A DNA stretch of 52,500 nucleotides from positions 567,501 through 620,000 of the forward strand of contig NZ_JNIQ01000001.1 of NCBI RefSeq assembly GCF_000702585.1. The letters run 5' to 3'. This stretch comes from Exiguobacterium aurantiacum DSM 6208 (GTDB taxonomy: Bacteria > Bacillota > Bacilli > Exiguobacteriales > Exiguobacteriaceae). Position 1 is the stretch's first letter. Every line of letters starts with the position of its first letter. Made by a program: the position numbers and the translations under genes. Under the pieces are notes generated by a model, which made no database searches, was not told where the DNA came from, and worked only from the letters and a program-made list of their open reading frames with translations. Below are positions 52,497-52,500 of the stretch, piece after piece.

Positions 52497-52500
52497 GTTA

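Overview
This window is a chromosomal housekeeping segment from a low-to-mid GC Firmicute of the order Bacillales. The gene order follows the Bacillus subtilis ctsR to rpsI block almost exactly, and strong AGGAGG ribosome binding sites precede nearly every gene. From remembered protein sequences and from what is missing (no disA, no L7Ae-like gene after rpoC, an 89-residue S14), the best guess is Exiguobacterium. That genus call is an inference; Bacillales is close to certain.

Layout, with all genes on the plus strand. (1) 1-1190: the 3' part of a 23S rRNA, a 5S rRNA and tandem hairpin terminators. (2) 1190-8322: ctsR-mcsA-mcsB-clpC (protein quality control by arginine phosphorylation, under a CtsR operator), radA, and a membrane PIN-TRAM protein. 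(3) 8343-15137: ispD-ispF (isoprenoid precursors), gltX, a cysteine T-box, then cysE-cysS-mrnC-rlmB-rae1 packed with overlaps. (4) 15228-19600: sigH, rpmG-secE-nusG, rplK-rplA, and the L10 leader with rplJ-rplL. (5) 19629-27589: rsmC, rpoB, rpoC. (6) 27590-32360: the str operon rpsL-rpsG-fusA-tuf behind a long structured leader. (7) 32418-32927: an isolated nucleotidyltransferase-fold gene. (8) 32985-48090: S10-spc-alpha ribosomal protein genes with secY, adk, map, infA and rpoA. (9) 48160-52439: the ECF transporter module ecfA1-ecfA2-ecfT, truA, and the L13 leader with rplM-rpsI, ending in a terminator.

The genes supply ribosomal proteins, translation factors, RNA polymerase, tRNA charging, rRNA and tRNA modification, protein export and protein quality control. 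The most informative material is between genes. The GTGGGAG..CCAC element of the 23S L1-binding region recurs in the rplK leader and again directly before the rplA ribosome binding site, which suggests two L1 operators. A stem hides a ribosome-binding-site-like sequence upstream of tuf. Other structures include a GAAA-capped hairpin between rplB and rpsS, an 11-bp hairpin between secY and adk, alternative pairings in the str leader, and a promoter interleaved with a terminator between sigH and rpmG.

I saw no mobile element, CRISPR array, tRNA gene, prophage or broken gene. I did not find a clearly new multi-gene system. The best candidates for undescribed biology are the lone nucleotidyltransferase between the str and S10 operons and the set of intercistronic RNA structures.
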